A DNA stretch of 64,000 bases from an uncultured Dokdonia sp. (GTDB taxonomy: Bacteria > Bacteroidota > Bacteroidia > Flavobacteriales > Flavobacteriaceae), in assembly GCF_947492535.1 (NCBI RefSeq), contig NZ_CANLNH010000002.1, positions 372,001-436,000 on the forward strand, read 5' to 3'. The notes beneath the pieces are model-generated. The model was not told the origin of the DNA and did no database searches. It saw only the letters and a list, made by a program, of their open reading frames with translations. The position numbers were made by a program, and so were the translations under genes. Below are positions 52,235 through 61,220 of this stretch, piece by piece; within the stretch, counting starts at the first letter, position 1, and the number at the start of each line of letters is the position of its first letter.

Positions 52235-53686
52235 GTGCTGAATTTAAATAGTAAATCTTTAAGCTTTCGCATTTTTACCTCTATGCTCATATTGGTACTG
52301 ATTGCTTTTTCTTTAATTTCTGGGATTACTTATTTCCAGTATCGAGAGCAGATAAAAGATTATAATAAAGACCGTTTAGAACGTAAAGAGGTTGCTATAA
52401 AAAAAGACATAGATAGGACCCTTAAAGAAACAACATTCTTACTCCAAACAGATAAAATTCATTTAATCTTTAGAGATGAAATTTATGAGATTGCCCGTAT
52501 TCATGGAGAAAATATAACACTATATGATTTAGAAGGGAATCCCTTGATTTCTTCGACAGAAAATCTTTTCAAAAGCTATAATCAAGAGAATATATCTAAT
52601 CGTATTCTAGAAACCTTAACGGCTTCCGTTGAAAAAAGATATGTAGAGCGTGTAGACACAGAAATACCACAACAAATATCATATTCATACATAGATGATC
52701 CTAAGTTTAAACGATTAGCGATTCTTCAAATACAATATGAAGACAGTGAGTCGTTTATTAATAAAGAAATGCGCGAACTCCTCTTACGTATAGGTGTTGT
52801 AGCACTTATTGTCTTTATCACTGCTATTTTTCTTGCCTTTATTTTAGCGAGATATATTACGCTTCGTCTTAAGGATATAGAAGAAAAGATTAAGGAAACT
52901 CAACTTGATAAGCGGAATAAAAAAGTAGATACAAAAAGCCTTCCTACAGAGTTATTAACCTTAGTTTCTGCGTATAATGGAATGATAGATGAACTTGAAG
53001 AAAGTGCGGCACAGTTAGCTCAAAATGAACGTGAAGCAGCTTGGCGCGAAATGGCAAAACAAGTAGCCCATGAGATCAAAAATCCGTTGACACCTATGCG
53101 ATTAACGGTACAAAGTTTTGAGCGTCGTTTTGATCCTGAAGATCCAGAAATCAATACAAAAATCAAAGAATATAGTAATACACTGATTCAGCAAATAGAT
53201 ACTATGAGTAGTATTGCTTCGGCGTTTTCAAATTTTGCAGATATGCCTGCGCAACAAAGCGAGACGTTAGATGTCTCTAATGTGGTAAAACTAGCCTTAG
53301 ATATTTTTAGAGAACGTAATATCGCTTTCGCGAAAGCGGACTATGAAATACGCGCAAAGTTTGATAGAACTCAGTTAATACGAGTTGTCACCAACCTAGT
53401 TAAAAACGCAATTCAAGCGACTAAAAATACAGAATCCCCTAAGATTCTTGTTGATGTACAAACAATAGGATCTGATGTTCACATCAAAGTAAGTGATAAC
53501 GGAATAGGGATTACAGAAGAAAATAAACCTAAAATATTTGAACCTAAATTCACTACAAAAACCAGTGGAATGGGACTTGGACTTGCCATGGTAAAAAATA
53601 TTATGGAAACCTATAACGGAAGTATTAATTTTACATCCCAAGAAGGAAAAGGAACCGTATTTACGGTAACCTTCCCAAAAGAATAA
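52235..53686 (+). CDS. Membrane sensor histidine kinase (NtrY-like)
   Basis: 483 residues from a GTG start. Two membrane helices (about 10-30 and 184-207) bracket a periplasmic sensor region; then a HAMP-like linker, the phospho-His box VAHEIKNPLTPMRL (about 283), the N box NLVKNAIQA and G boxes DNGIGI and GMGLGLAMV. No response-regulator gene adjoins, so the partner is elsewhere. Palindrome at 53323 encodes IAFAKAD between the H and N boxes. Confidence 0.92.
   Translation: MLNLNSKSLSFRIFTSMLILVLIAFSLISGITYFQYREQIKDYNKDRLERKEVAIKKDIDRTLKETTFLLQTDKIHLIFRDEIYEIARIHGENITLYDLEGNPLISSTENLFKSYNQENISNRILETLTASVEKRYVERVDTEIPQQISYSYIDDPKFKRLAILQIQYEDSESFINKEMRELLLRIGVVALIVFITAIFLAFILARYITLRLKDIEEKIKETQLDKRNKKVDTKSLPTELLTLVSAYNGMIDELEESAAQLAQNEREAAWREMAKQVAHEIKNPLTPMRLTVQSFERRFDPEDPEINTKIKEYSNTLIQQIDTMSSIASAFSNFADMPAQQSETLDVSNVVKLALDIFRERNIAFAKADYEIRAKFDRTQLIRVVTNLVKNAIQATKNTESPKILVDVQTIGSDVHIKVSDNGIGITEENKPKIFEPKFTTKTSGMGLGLAMVKNIMETYNGSINFTSQEGKGTVFTVTFPKE
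53323..53338. repeat. TTTCGCGAAA palindrome (16 bp) in the histidine kinase gene
   Basis: CGCTTTCGCGAAAGCG, read as AFAKA. Confidence 0.9.
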
Positions 53687-53710
53687 ACAACACACCTAGA
53701 TAACATACAC

Positions 53711-54493
53711 ATGGATTATAACAACATTCTTGTAGATCAAAACAATGGTATTACTACCATTACAATTAATAGACCTTCAAAGTTAAATGCCTTAAATACC
53801 GAAACGATTGGAGAGTTGCATACCGCTTTCGCGAAAGCAAACGAAGACACCACCTCAAAAGTAATTATCATTACGGGAACAGGAGAAAAAGCATTTGTTG
53901 CCGGAGCCGATATTTCTGAATTTGCTGATTTCTCAGTAGAAGAAGGTGCTGAGCTTGCTAGAAAAGGACAAGAAGATTTATTTGATTTTGTAGAAAACCT
54001 CAGTACACCTGTGATTGCAGCCGTAAATGGATTTGCATTAGGCGGAGGTTTAGAACTCGCCATGGCAGCACATTTTAGACTAGCAAGTGATAATGCGCGT
54101 ATGGGATTGCCAGAAGTTTCTTTAGGCGTCATTCCAGGATATGGAGGAACACAACGCTTACCACAATTGGTAGGAAAAGGACGCGCTATGGAGATGATCA
54201 TGACAGCAGGCATGATAGACGCTCCTACAGCATTGAGCTACGGACTTGTAAATCATATAGTGACACAAGAAGAATTACTGCCGCTTGCTGAAAAAATCGC
54301 TGGAAAGATTATGCGTAATTCATCAGTAGCCATTGCCGAAGGAATTAAAGCGATTAATGCAGGATTTACAGATGGTGTAAATGGATTTGATGCAGAGATA
54401 GATGCTTTTGGCACATGCTTTGGTACAGAAGATTTTAAAGAAGGAACTACTGCTTTCTTAGAAAAACGCAAAGCCGATTTTCCTGGAAAATGA
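53711..54493 (+). CDS. Enoyl-CoA hydratase/isomerase family protein
   Basis: 260 residues with crotonase features: the oxyanion-hole GADISEF and NGFALGGGLELAMAAHFRLA, and catalytic Glu in GLPEVSLGVIPGYGGTQRL. Both catalytic Glu positions appear present, so true enoyl-CoA hydratase (fatty-acid beta-oxidation or butyrate-type metabolism) is likely. Palindrome at 53825 encodes TAFAKANED. It follows the kinase by 24 bp and may share its transcript. Confidence 0.93.
   Translation: MDYNNILVDQNNGITTITINRPSKLNALNTETIGELHTAFAKANEDTTSKVIIITGTGEKAFVAGADISEFADFSVEEGAELARKGQEDLFDFVENLSTPVIAAVNGFALGGGLELAMAAHFRLASDNARMGLPEVSLGVIPGYGGTQRLPQLVGKGRAMEMIMTAGMIDAPTALSYGLVNHIVTQEELLPLAEKIAGKIMRNSSVAIAEGIKAINAGFTDGVNGFDAEIDAFGTCFGTEDFKEGTTAFLEKRKADFPGK
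53825..53838. repeat. TTTCGCGAAA palindrome in the enoyl-CoA hydratase gene
   Basis: GCTTTCGCGAAAGC, read as AFAKA. Confidence 0.9.
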
Positions 54494-54536
54494 TATAGGG
54501 TTCCTTTTAAATACTAACCTATATTATTTGTAGAAG

Positions 54537-55367
54537 ATGAGAAGATTATGGATGATTTGCTTACTTTTAGTAAGCATGAGTGCGTTTGCACAACAATTGC
54601 CTAAAATTAAAGGGTCTGGAATTGTAACTCTAAAAGAAGTTGAGATTGAAGAGTCTTTTGATACGATTGATATCGATGGAGATTTTGATATTGAATTAAA
54701 TCAAGGAAACACAGATGTATACACCATAGAAACAGATGATAATCTTATAGATGTCATTCAGTTTACTGTAGAAGATAACACACTTAAAATATCGGCCACA
54801 CATCGTATTGTAAAAAAGAAAAGATTTAAAATTACAATCACCGCGAGTACGATTGCTGAAATTCATTTGAATAATGAAGCTCGCATAAAAGGGGAAGGGC
54901 TCATAACGGGAGAAAACTTAATACTTACAGCGGGTAAATCTTCAAAATTTGATCTCGATGTAGCCTATACAAACGCTATTGATGTTGAATTGTTTAGTGA
55001 TGCAGAAGGTACACTTAAAGCAAAATCTGAATCTAGTAAGGTAGCATTAGAAGGAAGAGCTACTTTAAAAATGTATGCTATTGTAAATAGATTAGAATCT
55101 CAAATAAGTGATACATCAAAACTGATATTAGACGGTACGCTAGAAACAACAAATTTCACCCTAGCAGGAAATGGAAAATTAACGGCTAAAGAAGCCTTAT
55201 TGACTACTACAGAAATCAATCTTTCAGATGATGCAGATGCCTATATTCAAGTGAAAGAAGCCATTACTTTATACGCCCAAGACAGTGCTGTTTTGCAACT
55301 TTATGGAGAACCTACCATAACGGTAACAGGATTAAAAAATAAGGCTAAGATTTTAAAGAAGGAGTAA
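54537..55367 (+). CDS. Secreted head-GIN domain protein (DUF2807)
   Basis: 276 residues; signal peptide cut after SAFAQ (about 19). The mature protein matches the putative auto-transporter adhesin head-GIN family: IKGSGIVTLKE, DGDFDIELNQG, IHLNNEARIKGEG, then repetitive beta-helix strands. Function unknown; envelope location expected. The general architecture resembles the 6035 gene. Confidence 0.85.
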   Translation: MRRLWMICLLLVSMSAFAQQLPKIKGSGIVTLKEVEIEESFDTIDIDGDFDIELNQGNTDVYTIETDDNLIDVIQFTVEDNTLKISATHRIVKKKRFKITITASTIAEIHLNNEARIKGEGLITGENLILTAGKSSKFDLDVAYTNAIDVELFSDAEGTLKAKSESSKVALEGRATLKMYAIVNRLESQISDTSKLILDGTLETTNFTLAGNGKLTAKEALLTTTEINLSDDADAYIQVKEAITLYAQDSAVLQLYGEPTITVTGLKNKAKILKKE

Positions 55368-55425
55368 GTTTGTATCTTTTTATACTTAAATTGGCGTAAT
55401 CGCCTTTTAAAGAAAGATTACATTT

Positions 55426-55935
55426 ATGAATGAGCAAGAAAAAGAAGCCTATTTCTGTCATACACATACAAACTTATTTTCTCAAAAAAAATGTAACGAA
55501 TGCTATAGAGGCATGTGTTATACTTGTTTGAACATGGACGAAAATATCTGTCCTAGTTGCAGAAATTATAGTTATAAACAAGGAGATTTCTATAAGAATA
55601 AGAGATTAGTTATAGGAATGCTTATTATTGCTGGGGTTATACTTGCGTTAGTTCATGCATATCAGTATAATACTAATGTATATGTATATGACAATGCAGC
55701 GTTTATAGGTGTCTTAGGAATCGTATTATTTTATACAATTTCTGTTGGATTTTCTTATTTCTTATTTGAAGATACAGATATCTTAAGTGAAATAAGAAAA
55801 GTTCCATTCCTAGGATTTAAGCTAATGATAGCTACACTTATAGTTACTATAATTATAGGATTACCTGTTTTTTACTTTCTCAATAAAGTATATCTTTTGT
55901 TAAGAGTAAAATATTCAAGGACACAGGTAAAATGA
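55426..55935 (+). CDS. Zinc-ribbon/B-box-like membrane protein
   Basis: 169 residues. The N-terminal 50 contain CHTH, CNECYRGMCYTC and CPSC, a set of Cys/His spaced like a B-box zinc finger; three hydrophobic helices follow (about 62-84, 92-115, 128-150). Probably an inner-membrane protein with a cytoplasmic zinc-binding head. Role not known. Confidence 0.75.
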   Translation: MNEQEKEAYFCHTHTNLFSQKKCNECYRGMCYTCLNMDENICPSCRNYSYKQGDFYKNKRLVIGMLIIAGVILALVHAYQYNTNVYVYDNAAFIGVLGIVLFYTISVGFSYFLFEDTDILSEIRKVPFLGFKLMIATLIVTIIIGLPVFYFLNKVYLLLRVKYSRTQVK

Positions 55936-55942
55936 TATTATA

Positions 55943-57355
55943 TTACAACTCCCATCCTTCTCGGTAGGCACGTTTTACCCATGCATTTGCAGCTTCGTAA
56001 TTGGTTACGCGCATATTAGCACCATCCCATTTTATGGTACGACGTCCAGGATACTCATATGGATCCCAATCACCCACTTTCTTCCCATCTTTTAAGGTTT
56101 TGTATTGAAATGCTTTAATAGCAAGATTACCCATTAGTACAGCCTCTGTAAGCGGCCCTCCATATGAAAAAGGAGAAGAGGTTGGTTTATTGTTTAGACA
56201 AGCTTCAATCCACTCGCCTGCATGCGATGTTGTAACCCTAGCAATGGTTTCTGCTGGACGTTTAAAATCCTTCATACGTTCGCTAGGTAGTAATCTAGGG
56301 TTACGAGAATACGTATCTGTAATCATAATACCATCCGTACCATAAAAGATACTTCCGCCGCCACCGTCACCAGGTTTTTCGCCATCTTTTAATTCAGATG
56401 GAAGATCGGGCATGATACCACCGTCGTACCAATTTAAAGAAACATCTCCCTGTGTAGGAGAGTCAAACTTTAAGCGTACAATAGAACTCGGAGGACAGGC
56501 TTCAGCATAATCGGCTTCTACAAAATCACCAGACCAAATAGTCGTACAACTTGCTTCTGCTTCATAAGGAAAACCTAACTCTAAAGTTTTAAACGGAGTT
56601 TCCATAATATGGCATCCCATATCGCCCATAGCACCCGTTCCAAAATCCCAGAAACCTCTCCATTTAAAGGGAAGGTAATTCTCATTGTACGGTCTATTGG
56701 CAGCAGGTCCTAGCCATAAATCCCAATCTAAATGATCTGGTATGGTTTGTCCTTGGGTAATATGCTTAAATCCTTGTGGCCATACTGGACGATTGGTCCA
56801 ACAGTCTACACGATGCACTTTTCCAATCACCCCAGCATTAATCCATTCTTGTGCAATACGAATCCCATCTCCAGAAGCTCCTTGATTTCCCATTTGAGTA
56901 ACAATACCCTGCTTTGCAGCGGTCTCTGCCATGAGGCGAGCTTCATAGATATTATGTGTAAGTGGTTTTTCTACATAGGCATGTTTCTTTTCACGCATAA
57001 AAGGAAGTGCAATAGTTGCATGTGTATGATCTGGTGTTCCCACCATAATCGCATCAATATCATTAAGATGATTATCATATATTTTTCTGAAATCACGGTA
57101 TTGCTTTGCTTTAGGATGTAACTTATAACTTCCCGCTCCCATTTTATCATCTACGTCACATAAAGCAACAAATTTCACCTTTCCATGATTGGTGAGATCT
57201 CTTACCACACCTCCTCCTCTTCCACCTACCCCCACAGCAGCGATATAGAGTGTGTCACTGGGTGGAATATGGTTTCCTCCTAATACAAAACTAGGCACAA
57301 TAGAGAAGGCTGCACTGGCAGCTGCAGATTTTTTTATAAAGGAACGACGTTTCAT
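55943..57355 (-). CDS. Gfo/Idh/MocA-family oxidoreductase, Tat-exported
   Basis: 470 residues. The N-terminus MKRRSFIKKSAAASAAF is a twin-arginine signal. Then a Rossmann NAD(P) fold (AAVGVGGRGGGVV, ALCDVDD), the conserved EKPLTHN with catalytic Lys (about 136), and the C-terminal dehydrogenase domain. Exported members use tightly bound cofactor to modify sugars in the periplasm; the substrate is unknown. Confidence 0.93.
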   Translation of the reverse strand: MKRRSFIKKSAAASAAFSIVPSFVLGGNHIPPSDTLYIAAVGVGGRGGGVVRDLTNHGKVKFVALCDVDDKMGAGSYKLHPKAKQYRDFRKIYDNHLNDIDAIMVGTPDHTHATIALPFMREKKHAYVEKPLTHNIYEARLMAETAAKQGIVTQMGNQGASGDGIRIAQEWINAGVIGKVHRVDCWTNRPVWPQGFKHITQGQTIPDHLDWDLWLGPAANRPYNENYLPFKWRGFWDFGTGAMGDMGCHIMETPFKTLELGFPYEAEASCTTIWSGDFVEADYAEACPPSSIVRLKFDSPTQGDVSLNWYDGGIMPDLPSELKDGEKPGDGGGGSIFYGTDGIMITDTYSRNPRLLPSERMKDFKRPAETIARVTTSHAGEWIEACLNNKPTSSPFSYGGPLTEAVLMGNLAIKAFQYKTLKDGKKVGDWDPYEYPGRRTIKWDGANMRVTNYEAANAWVKRAYREGWEL

Positions 57356-57397
57356 GTGATGAGATTTTTTTTAAAGTTAATTAATTCTTTTAAATAG

Positions 57398-57427
57398 TTG
57401 ATTATTTGGAATAATTCCATAATTTTG
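57398..57427 (+). promoter_or_regulatory. Promoter of the radical SAM gene
   Basis: TTG (57398-57400), 19-bp spacer, TAATTTTG (57420-57427) match both Bacteroidota boxes. A TTTCGCGAAA copy (57462-57473) lies between the promoter and the ATG at 57478. Confidence 0.6.
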
Positions 57428-57461
57428 TATTAAATCCAATTTTAATACAGAAGGTTTCTGT

Positions 57462-57473
57462 TTTCGCGAAAGC
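57462..57473. repeat. TTTCGCGAAA palindrome in a 5' leader
   Basis: TTTCGCGAAAGC, 5 bp before the radical SAM start codon, where it would occupy the ribosome-binding region. Confidence 0.85.
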
Positions 57474-57477
57474 ATAT

Positions 57478-58554
57478 ATGAAAGAATCTATAAAAGGACG
57501 TGGTGCTCAATTACATGTATCGAATCGCTTTTTTGAACATAGTGAGGAGATGCGTGATGATTTTTTAGAATTTTGCTTTCGCGAAAACGAACTTCCGAGT
57601 AACCCTAAAACGGTATACATAGACACCTTCCCGAAAACAATTGTAAACAAAGTAACCAGTCCAGATGTAGGTATGGGATATTCTTTAAATCCTTATCAAG
57701 GGTGTGAGCATGGATGTATTTATTGCTACGCACGAAACAGTCATGAATATTGGGGTTATGGCGCTGGACTGGACTTTGAACAAAAAATATTAGTAAAGAA
57801 AAATGCACCTGCATTACTAGAAAAAAAACTACAAAGTGCATCATGGGAAGCGGCTACAATTGTATTGTCAGGAAATACAGATTGCTACCAACCTATAGAA
57901 AAGAAATTAGAAATTACTAGGCAATTATTACAACTATTTTTAAAGTATAAACATCCTGTTGGGATTATTACCAAAAACGTTTTAGTAGAACGAGATATAG
58001 ATATCTTAAAAGCACTTGCTAAAGACAGCTTATGTAGAGTTATTTTTTCAGTGACAACTTTATCTGAAGAGACAAGACGTCTTATGGAACCACGTACAGC
58101 AACTATTAAAAGAAGGTTGCAAGCTATAGAACGGTTAAGTAAGGAAGGAATTCCTGTCATGGTCATGGCAGGCCCTATGATTCCTGGTATTAATACGCAT
58201 GAAATTTTACCTTTACTAAAAGAGATTGCAGATAGAGGGGCTTTAAAAGTAGGATATACGATTGTACGATTAAATGGAGCTATTGGTGGTATTTTTGAAG
58301 ATTGGATTCGAAAGGTTTTACCAGATAGAGCCGATAAGGTACTTCATCAAATAGCCGATTGTCACGGAGGTCAATTAAACGACTCTAGATTTGGACAACG
58401 TATGAAAGGAGAAGGACATTATGCAACACAAATTCATAAGCAATTTGAGATAGGAAGAAATCGATATTTTAAGGATAGAGAACTCCCTCCACTCAATACA
58501 AACCTATTTATAAAGACAAACAAGGGTCAATTGGGGCTTTTTAACAATCTTTAA
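57478..58554 (+). CDS. PA0069-family radical SAM protein (SplB-like)
   Basis: 358 residues with the 4Fe-4S motif CEHGCIYCYARNSHEYWG (about 77-94) and the fold common to SplB-like radical SAM proteins; family substrate unknown, possibly a DNA repair or RNA modification. Palindrome at 57575 encodes CFRENE near the N-terminus. Confidence 0.92.
   Translation: MKESIKGRGAQLHVSNRFFEHSEEMRDDFLEFCFRENELPSNPKTVYIDTFPKTIVNKVTSPDVGMGYSLNPYQGCEHGCIYCYARNSHEYWGYGAGLDFEQKILVKKNAPALLEKKLQSASWEAATIVLSGNTDCYQPIEKKLEITRQLLQLFLKYKHPVGIITKNVLVERDIDILKALAKDSLCRVIFSVTTLSEETRRLMEPRTATIKRRLQAIERLSKEGIPVMVMAGPMIPGINTHEILPLLKEIADRGALKVGYTIVRLNGAIGGIFEDWIRKVLPDRADKVLHQIADCHGGQLNDSRFGQRMKGEGHYATQIHKQFEIGRNRYFKDRELPPLNTNLFIKTNKGQLGLFNNL
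57575..57586. repeat. TTTCGCGAAA palindrome in the radical SAM gene
   Basis: GCTTTCGCGAAA, read as CFREN. Confidence 0.85.
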
Positions 58555-58608
58555 GATGCTTTTTTTACACGTTTTGCCATATTTGCAGCGTTAATGTACT
58601 TTTAAGGC

Positions 58609-61056
58609 ATGAAAAAGAAATATAGTATCTTAATTTTTGGACTTATTGCTATGGTGTTTTTACAAACACTTATGGCACAAACCGTGTTTAGAGGTAAGAT
58701 TTTAGATGAAGAAACAAAAGCTCCCATAGGAGATGTTAAGATTGGAATTACAGATCAAGGAGTTGGTGTTGTCACGAGTGCTAACGGACTTTTTAATTAT
58801 CGAAAATACCATCAAACTGTAGGCAATGCTTCTCGACTCAGAATTAGTGCCGCTGGTTATGAAACTATAGAATTAAGAGGAGAAAATATACGAGGCTTGT
58901 TTAATAAATCAAGTAAAATTTACCTTACAAAAACGAGCGACCCTCAAGTATCAAAAGCATTTGCTGATCAAAAAAATATAAAAATCTTTTGGGATGCATC
59001 TTTATCTTCAGATCGAAGAGATTTTAAAAAAGAATGGGGATTTATAGAAGCTTATTTTGAAGAACTAGGAGAAGTTAATGTGACTTTTGTTGTATTTAAT
59101 GAAGAGATACTTTCTACAAGAAGACACACTATTAATAAAGATATTTCTACGCTAAAAAAAGAAGTTGAAGGATTGGTATATGAAGGCACAACTTCATATG
59201 ATATTCTTACAACAGGTAATACGGATGCGGCTCTTTTATTTTCTGACGGAGAAGCAGTCTTAGGACAATGGGAAGGAGATAGAGATATTCCTTTTTATGC
59301 GATAAGTAGTCAGTCTAGAGCCAATCATACGTATTTACGATCATTGGCACGATTTACCTCTGGAAGTTATGTAAACCTTTCGGAAGCATCAATTGCAGAG
59401 AGTGTAGATCAGATTAAAAGAGGAATTCTTTTTAAAGATAAAAATGTTGCCATAGCATCTACGTTTAATGGGATTGTAAAAACAACCATAGGACCTATTC
59501 AAGGGGCTAGTATAACCATAAAAGGGGATTTAGAAGAATTTTTATCAAAATCAGATGGAAGTTTTACGGTTCCTGCAGAGGTAGGAGATGTGTTACAAAT
59601 ACGGTATTTAGGAATGCATCCTAAAGAAATGCTTGTAGAAAATAAAGAGACACTTCTTGTAGAAATGACACCTATAGATGAATTACTTAAAGAAGTTGTT
59701 ATTACAGGAAAAAGAGCAAAGAGTAAAGAAACATCTGATACGGGTTTTGGAGAGCGAAGTAAAGATCAAGTAGGAGTTTCTGTAAATACAATTACAAGTG
59801 CAGATATACGTCCTAACGCACAGTATTTAGCTGATATTATCCGAGGGCGCTTTGCAGGAGTTCAAGTATCAGGCTTTGGCAGTGAAGCCGTATTTACAAT
59901 AAGAGGAGGTAATAGTCCTAAACCAGCTGTTTGGATAATAGACGGTTCTCTTTATGAGCAAACTCCAAATTTTGTAGATCCTCAAAATGTAGCAAGTATT
60001 TCTATTTTAAAATCAATACAAGCATCTGCTCGTTATGGATCTATTGCTTCAGGAGGTGCTTTTATTGTAAAGACAAAAGCATTTGTAACTGTGGGTGATG
60101 ACGGAGAAATTGTAGATACAGCCTTAGTAACAGGGAATGATTATACAGAGCAAGTCGCACAACTTAATTTAGAGGCTTTAAAACCTAATTATGTAAAACA
60201 AATACAAGGGATAGAAGGTGTAGATGAGCAGTTTACAATGTATCAAAACCTTTCTAAAGCCAACACGACAAATGCGGCATTTTTTATAGATATGGCATTA
60301 TATTTTCAGCCATTAGATAGAGAAAAAGCAGCAACCATTAGATCAAGACTTGTAGAAGTTGCTCAAAAGAACCCTAAAGTATTACGAGTAGCTGCCTATT
60401 TATATGAAAGTGCAGGAGAGTATGATAATGCTTTAAAATTGTATGAACGTATTACAAGCATTGCTCCTCGTGAAGCGCAATCGTATCGCGATCTTGCAAA
60501 AGCCTATGAAGAAGCTGGAGTATATGACAAAGCCTTAGAGCTATATATTAACATGCTAGGAGAGCAAATTCTTGGGGTTGATTTTTCTGGGTTAGATAAA
60601 CCTTTAGGACATGAACTATTACATTTAGTCTCCTTACATAAAGATAAAATAAACACAGAAAGACTTCCGGAAGATTGGTTGTTGACTAGTTATAGTCTAG
60701 ACTTACGTATGGTATTAGAATGGTCTGATAGAGAAGCTCCTTTTGAGTTTCAGTTTGTCAACCCTAATAAGAAATACTTTAAATGGAATCATACACTATT
60801 TGATAATAAAGAACGCCTAGAAGCCGAAGTAAAATCAGGTTTTCAAACGGAAGAGTTTGTTATTGATGATGCTCCTCACGGCTTGTGGATTGTGAATATA
60901 GAATATTTAGGAGAAGAGACCTTTACAACCGTGCCACCATATCTCAAGTATACTATTTATAGAGACTATGGAACGTCTCGTGAGCGTAAAGATGTAAAAG
61001 TTATAAAACTTACCTCCGATATAGGAAAAGCCCAGCTTGACGAATTCTTGTTATAG
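58609..61056 (+). CDS. Multidomain envelope protein: CarboxypepD_reg, vWA-like, TonB plug, TPR, DUF2135-like
   Basis: 815 residues. Signal peptide (cut near LMAQ, 24); carboxypeptidase-regulatory-like domain (25-105); vWA-like domain starting KIFWDASLSSDRRD with ALLFSDG (124-280); a second regulatory domain ending ELLKEVVITGKR (285-370); TonB receptor plug (about 385-492, VWIIDGSLYEQ, ASARYGSIASGGAF) without a beta-barrel; TPRs (about 520-665); and a DUF2135-like C-terminus (LRMVLEWSDREAPFEFQFVNP). Function unknown; probably a periplasmic or surface-assembly scaffold. A paralogue lies directly downstream. Confidence 0.8.
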   Translation: MKKKYSILIFGLIAMVFLQTLMAQTVFRGKILDEETKAPIGDVKIGITDQGVGVVTSANGLFNYRKYHQTVGNASRLRISAAGYETIELRGENIRGLFNKSSKIYLTKTSDPQVSKAFADQKNIKIFWDASLSSDRRDFKKEWGFIEAYFEELGEVNVTFVVFNEEILSTRRHTINKDISTLKKEVEGLVYEGTTSYDILTTGNTDAALLFSDGEAVLGQWEGDRDIPFYAISSQSRANHTYLRSLARFTSGSYVNLSEASIAESVDQIKRGILFKDKNVAIASTFNGIVKTTIGPIQGASITIKGDLEEFLSKSDGSFTVPAEVGDVLQIRYLGMHPKEMLVENKETLLVEMTPIDELLKEVVITGKRAKSKETSDTGFGERSKDQVGVSVNTITSADIRPNAQYLADIIRGRFAGVQVSGFGSEAVFTIRGGNSPKPAVWIIDGSLYEQTPNFVDPQNVASISILKSIQASARYGSIASGGAFIVKTKAFVTVGDDGEIVDTALVTGNDYTEQVAQLNLEALKPNYVKQIQGIEGVDEQFTMYQNLSKANTTNAAFFIDMALYFQPLDREKAATIRSRLVEVAQKNPKVLRVAAYLYESAGEYDNALKLYERITSIAPREAQSYRDLAKAYEEAGVYDKALELYINMLGEQILGVDFSGLDKPLGHELLHLVSLHKDKINTERLPEDWLLTSYSLDLRMVLEWSDREAPFEFQFVNPNKKYFKWNHTLFDNKERLEAEVKSGFQTEEFVIDDAPHGLWIVNIEYLGEETFTTVPPYLKYTIYRDYGTSRERKDVKVIKLTSDIGKAQLDEFLL

Positions 61057-61220
61057 TAAACAACCTGTTTTTAAGTCTTTTAAAATTCATGAATACCTAT
61101 ATATACGCTAAGTAAGGATTTATCGGTATATACTAGAGGCAATATTTTATGAATTATCTTTAGTAAGTAATCATACATTATGTATACAATAATTTGATAC
61201 ATAACTAGTAACCATTGCTT